Part shown: piece after piece, positions 7,613 through 9,596 of the stretch | Numbering within the stretch: position 1 is the first letter of the stretch | How the letters are laid out: the number at the start of each line of letters is the position of its first letter | Program-made: the position numbers and the translations under genes | Assembly: GCA_040880545.1 (NCBI GenBank) | Contig: JBBDIE010000202.1 | Span: 1-9,596 of the forward strand | Length of the DNA stretch: 9,596 nt | DNA from: M55B112 sp040880545 | GTDB taxonomy: Bacteria > Bacteroidota > Bacteroidia > Bacteroidales > GCA-2748055 | Direction of reading: 5' to 3' | The notes under the pieces: model-generated | The model's database searches: none | Seen by the model: only the letters and a program-made list of their open reading frames with translations | What the model was told of the DNA's origin: nothing

Positions 7613-7785
7613 ATTATAAATAAAAAACATNNNNNNNNNNNNNNNNNNNNNNNNNNNNNNNNNNNNNNNNNNNNNNNNNNNNNNNNNNNNNNNNNNNNNN
7701 NNNNNNNNNNNNNNNNNNNNNNNNNNNNNNCCCACTGTAATCTCCATATAAACAATAACACAGCTATATTATAAATAAAAAACAT
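7576..7785. other. Scaffold gap of 100 N between two identical 55-bp copies (assembly artefact)
   Basis: The sequence at 7576-7630 is repeated without a mismatch at 7731-7785, and exactly 100 N (7631-7730) lie between. An exact 55-base overlap equals a common de Bruijn k-mer length, and 100 N is a common placeholder. The simplest reading is that two contigs sharing one end k-mer were scaffolded rather than merged, so the true sequence probably contains one copy and no gap. The overlap begins at the right arm of the hairpin and ends on the last base of the AHSA1 stop codon. Confidence 0.85.
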
Positions 7786-8178
7786 TATAATTTGACCAAC
7801 AGATTTTCCAGATTCTCTAATCCAGCTGCAAATCCTTCCTTGAAGCCCATTTCGACAATCTGTTCCAGGTCGGCGAGCGATTCAAATTTTATTTCGATAG
7901 AGACGATTGTTGATACGGATGATTCTTTAAAATATATCTTCCAGAAACTTCCGGCCATTTCCTTGTTAATGTTCCCTTCCGCATCACAAAATGCATCCAG
8001 GGCAGTGAACTGTTTCATGGGGGTAATGGATTTGAAATCGGCTCTGCTCCAATGATCGGTTCCGTCGGGCCCCTTCATAGCATATAGCCAGTATCCGCCC
8101 TCCGAGAAGTCCATTTTTTTTTGTAACGGCTTTCCAGGGTTGAGGGGCCCACCATTGATCAAGAAGCTCTACCGGTAG
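7785..8178 (-). pseudogene. AHSA1/START-like (SRPBCC) domain gene, N-terminally truncated and frameshifted
   Basis: The AHSA1 family has a START-like fold with a hydrophobic ligand cavity; the bacterial role is usually unknown. The bulk of the domain is plain: GGYWLYAMKGPDGTDHW, then ITPMKQFTALDAFCDAEGNIN, the strand STIVSIEIKFES, and the C-terminal helix DLEQIVEMGFKEGFAAGLENLENLLVKL. The preceding piece, VELLDQWWAPQPWKAVTKK, which matches the family's 'elLdqWWaP' segment, is encoded in another frame (8172-8122). The two join only if the nine-A tract at 8114-8122 has eight A. Upstream of VELL the reading runs straight into the stop region of the membrane protein gene. The expected first 25-35 residues (start Met, first strand, and the 'AP..VW' helix) are missing in all frames. 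This suggests a deletion joining the two genes, plus a homopolymer indel that may be real or an assembly error. A short ATG ORF of 125 residues (from 8162) exists, but its first residues are out of the true frame. Confidence 0.75.
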
Positions 8179-8606
8179 ATAAAATAAAATGTCATAGAAA
8201 CGATAGTAATCAGTGTGGCTGTGCCATAATAAAAAGATGCATAGGCAAATTTATACTTATCGCTGGTTGTTTTACGGATAAAAATTCCACCAATCTGGGC
8301 AAGTATCAGGGCGAAGATCATAAAATAGAAGTGTTCCACTACCCAGAATCTGAGTGAGGACCGTTTGATGGCCTGTGCTATGTCGACGGCTGATTTTAAT
8401 TCAGGATCAATAAAGAAATAACTGATAACACCATGAAGCAGTGTAAGGTAGAGTAGTGTCATGAATAAGCGGATCAACACCTTGTCTGTTCCTGAATATT
8501 TCAGTTTTTTTATCCATCCGGTGAGCGATCTGATGGTAAGCGCGATTGCCACACAAATGAATATTGTGCTTGTGATTACGTGGAACAGGATTAATACCTT
8601 ATACAT
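8169..8606 (-). CDS. Small four-helix membrane protein with three intramembrane histidines (cytochrome-b-like family)
   Basis: A 145-residue protein with four hydrophobic helices near 5-25, 44-65, 88-109 and 121-142. It matches, from memory, a small Bacteroidota family often labelled 'cytochrome B' without proof: an N-terminal MYxxLxxxH, a 'GW' plus Thr-Asp segment after helix 1 (here LTGW and GTDK), a histidine in helix 2, an arginine-aromatic-x-x-Glu-His motif entering helix 3 (RFWVVEH), and TSDKYKFA before helix 4. His9, His58 and His92 therefore sit in helices 1 to 3 and could ligate haem or a metal; this is inference. The C-terminus (YFIYR) is short compared with what I recall of relatives, and the stop codon abuts the truncated AHSA1 gene, so the end may have been altered by the same event. 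It lies 114 bp downstream of hemE on the same strand. The ATG at 8606-8604 is the only sensible start. Confidence 0.6.
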   Translation of the reverse strand: MYKVLILFHVITSTIFICVAIALTIRSLTGWIKKLKYSGTDKVLIRLFMTLLYLTLLHGVISYFFIDPELKSAVDIAQAIKRSSLRFWVVEHFYFMIFALILAQIGGIFIRKTTSDKYKFAYASFYYGTATLITIVSMTFYFIYR

Positions 8607-8720
8607 AACCTTTTGTTTTACAGATCACTAATATTAATATAAGCAGCAACTATCGTACTTTATCGACTTAATATTTCGAATATTTGTATGATACGCAATA
8701 ATTGTTTTGATGTTCATTCA

Positions 8721-9596
8721 TTATGTTCTGTTCCAGTCAGCTGATTTAACCCAATCGACAATAAATTTTGCATTCTCCACCGGAATTCCGGGAATAAAGC
8801 CATGCCCCAGATTGAATATCCATTTATTCTCTTTTCTTCCAAATGCCAGGTATTGCGACAATTCTTTTTCTATAACTGACCTGTCTGCAAACAAGAGCCG
8901 GGGATCCAGGTTACCCTGCAACCCCACTTCCGGATGCACCATTTTCCGGGCATCGGAGATGGGCGTTTGCCAGTCGATGCTTACGAAATCACAAATGTCT
9001 GGTGTGATGTCCCGGTATCCGGTTCCAATATCTTTCGGGAAGAAGATAAAGGGTACTCCCTTTGCTCTTACAGCGTTTCCGATTTTTTTCACTGAATTAA
9101 AGAAGAGTGATTTATAGAGGTAAAAGGGGAGGATGCCCGCGTGTGTCTCAAACAGCTGAAAGGTGTCTATGCCGTGCTCAATCTGCCTGGTGGCGTATTC
9201 GATGGTCAACTCCGTGATGGCCTCAATAAGCATTTCGGTAATTTCCCTGTTTTTATAGATAAAGTTTATTGCATCGGGGAAGCCAGCCTTGCTGCTCAAC
9301 CCTTCCAGCATATAACAAAGAACTGTAAGCGGGGCGCCTGCAAAACCTATGAGCGGCATGTTTTGGGGCCGCGTTTTCACAATTTCATCAATGGCGCTAT
9401 AGATATATTGCAGTTTTCCCGGATCGGGATTCAGTTTATCCAACGGATTTTCATATTCTTTGAGTGGTTTGTCAAATTTCGGGCCTTCATCGGTAAATGC
9501 AAGTCCCATGCCCATGGCGTGGGGAATCACCAGGATGTCAGAAAACAGAATGGCTGCATCCACACCCAGGTCGTCTACCGGCAGGAGTGTTACCTG
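8721..9596 (-). CDS. hemE: Uroporphyrinogen decarboxylase, N-terminus outside the window
   Basis: HemE removes the four acetate carboxyls of uroporphyrinogen III to give coproporphyrinogen III, a cytosolic step of haem biosynthesis. The visible 291 residues start inside the enzyme: QVTLLPVDDLGVDAAILFSDILVIP matches the family block that carries the catalytic Asp of FSDIL. Further landmarks are MPLIGFAGAPLTVLCYMLEG, the FQLFETHAG segment, VSIDWQTPISDARK, the LQGNLDPRLLFA block and FNLGHGFIPGIPVENA near the C-terminus. The usual length is about 340-355 residues, so roughly 50 N-terminal residues with the RPAWxMRQAGRY motif lie beyond the right edge. The frame is open to the last base, so an internal GTG at 9563 is not the real start. 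The frame is intact. No terminator-like hairpin is visible between it and the downstream membrane protein gene, so read-through is possible. Confidence 0.96.
   Translation of the reverse strand, partial: QVTLLPVDDLGVDAAILFSDILVIPHAMGMGLAFTDEGPKFDKPLKEYENPLDKLNPDPGKLQYIYSAIDEIVKTRPQNMPLIGFAGAPLTVLCYMLEGLSSKAGFPDAINFIYKNREITEMLIEAITELTIEYATRQIEHGIDTFQLFETHAGILPFYLYKSLFFNSVKKIGNAVRAKGVPFIFFPKDIGTGYRDITPDICDFVSIDWQTPISDARKMVHPEVGLQGNLDPRLLFADRSVIEKELSQYLAFGRKENKWIFNLGHGFIPGIPVENAKFIVDWVKSADWNRT

Larger units (their letters stand above)
7300..7784. other. Intergenic region without a convincing gene
   Basis: This stretch lies between the DUF2254 start and the end of the broken AHSA1 gene. It holds a strong hairpin at 7551-7590, a wider inverted repeat at 7490-7612, a 100-N gap (7631-7730) and an exact 55-bp duplication on both sides of the gap. 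If the gap is an artefact, the true length is about 330 bp. The part nearest DUF2254 (7300-7490) should contain the promoter of the membrane operon. I see only partial matches to TAnnTTTG there, such as TAAATTAG and TAAATTCA on the minus strand, and call none of them. Confidence 0.6.

Noticed and set aside
7502..7630. A 42-codon minus-strand ORF (MFFIYNIAVLLFIWRLQW...) whose ATG would overlap the AHSA1 stop codon once the gap is removed (TAATG).
   Set aside because: It is short, consists largely of the hairpin and inverted-repeat sequence, and follows a pseudogene. The hydrophobic look can arise from AT-rich DNA. A longer version reading into the gap contains only unknown residues.
8631..8640. 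Palindrome ATATTAATAT upstream of the small membrane protein gene.
   Set aside because: A pure AT palindrome in AT-rich intergenic DNA is expected by chance, and no promoter box lies at a meaningful distance.
8707..9117. Plus-strand ORF of 136 codons opposite hemE.
   Set aside because: It lies entirely antisense to a well-supported conserved gene, and its product has no recognisable features.

Overview
The window looks like a piece of a Bacteroidota chromosome, probably from an environmental or metagenome-derived assembly. Three things point that way: moderately AT-rich DNA, a regulator with a seven-helix membrane half fused to an AraC DNA-binding domain, and an exact TAnnTTTG-type -7 box with few Shine-Dalgarno sequences. 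Small membrane and DUF families common in that phylum are also present. Every gene I can support lies on the minus strand, so transcription runs from right to left. No phage, IS element, CRISPR array, tRNA or rRNA was seen.

In transcription order, the right edge holds hemE (uroporphyrinogen decarboxylase, start codon outside the window). Next come a 145-residue four-helix membrane protein with three intramembrane histidines and a broken AHSA1/START-like gene. That gene lacks its N-terminus and carries a +1 error in a nine-A tract. A stretch of almost 500 bases without a convincing gene follows. It contains a strong hairpin and a 100-N gap flanked by an exact 55-bp duplication, which is almost certainly a scaffolding artefact.

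The middle holds a compact cluster: a DUF2254 membrane protein, an unassigned six-helix membrane protein, and a membrane-bound AraC-type regulator (gaps of 48 and 19 bp). After it comes an exported DUF6448-like protein with its own exact -7 box. Direct GACC repeats sit where the -33 element should be, and a rho-independent terminator lies behind the gene. The left third encodes a secreted YafK-type L,D-transpeptidase-like protein, a lipoprotein-type FAD-dependent oxidoreductase, and an outer-membrane-like exported protein that is frameshifted and runs off the left edge.

Most products are membrane-bound or exported, so the theme is cell-envelope biology plus one haem-biosynthesis gene. I do not see a clear new defence or mobile system. 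The most useful second looks are the membrane-regulator cluster with its possible target promoter, the triple-histidine membrane protein next to hemE, and three places where the assembly or the genes appear damaged.
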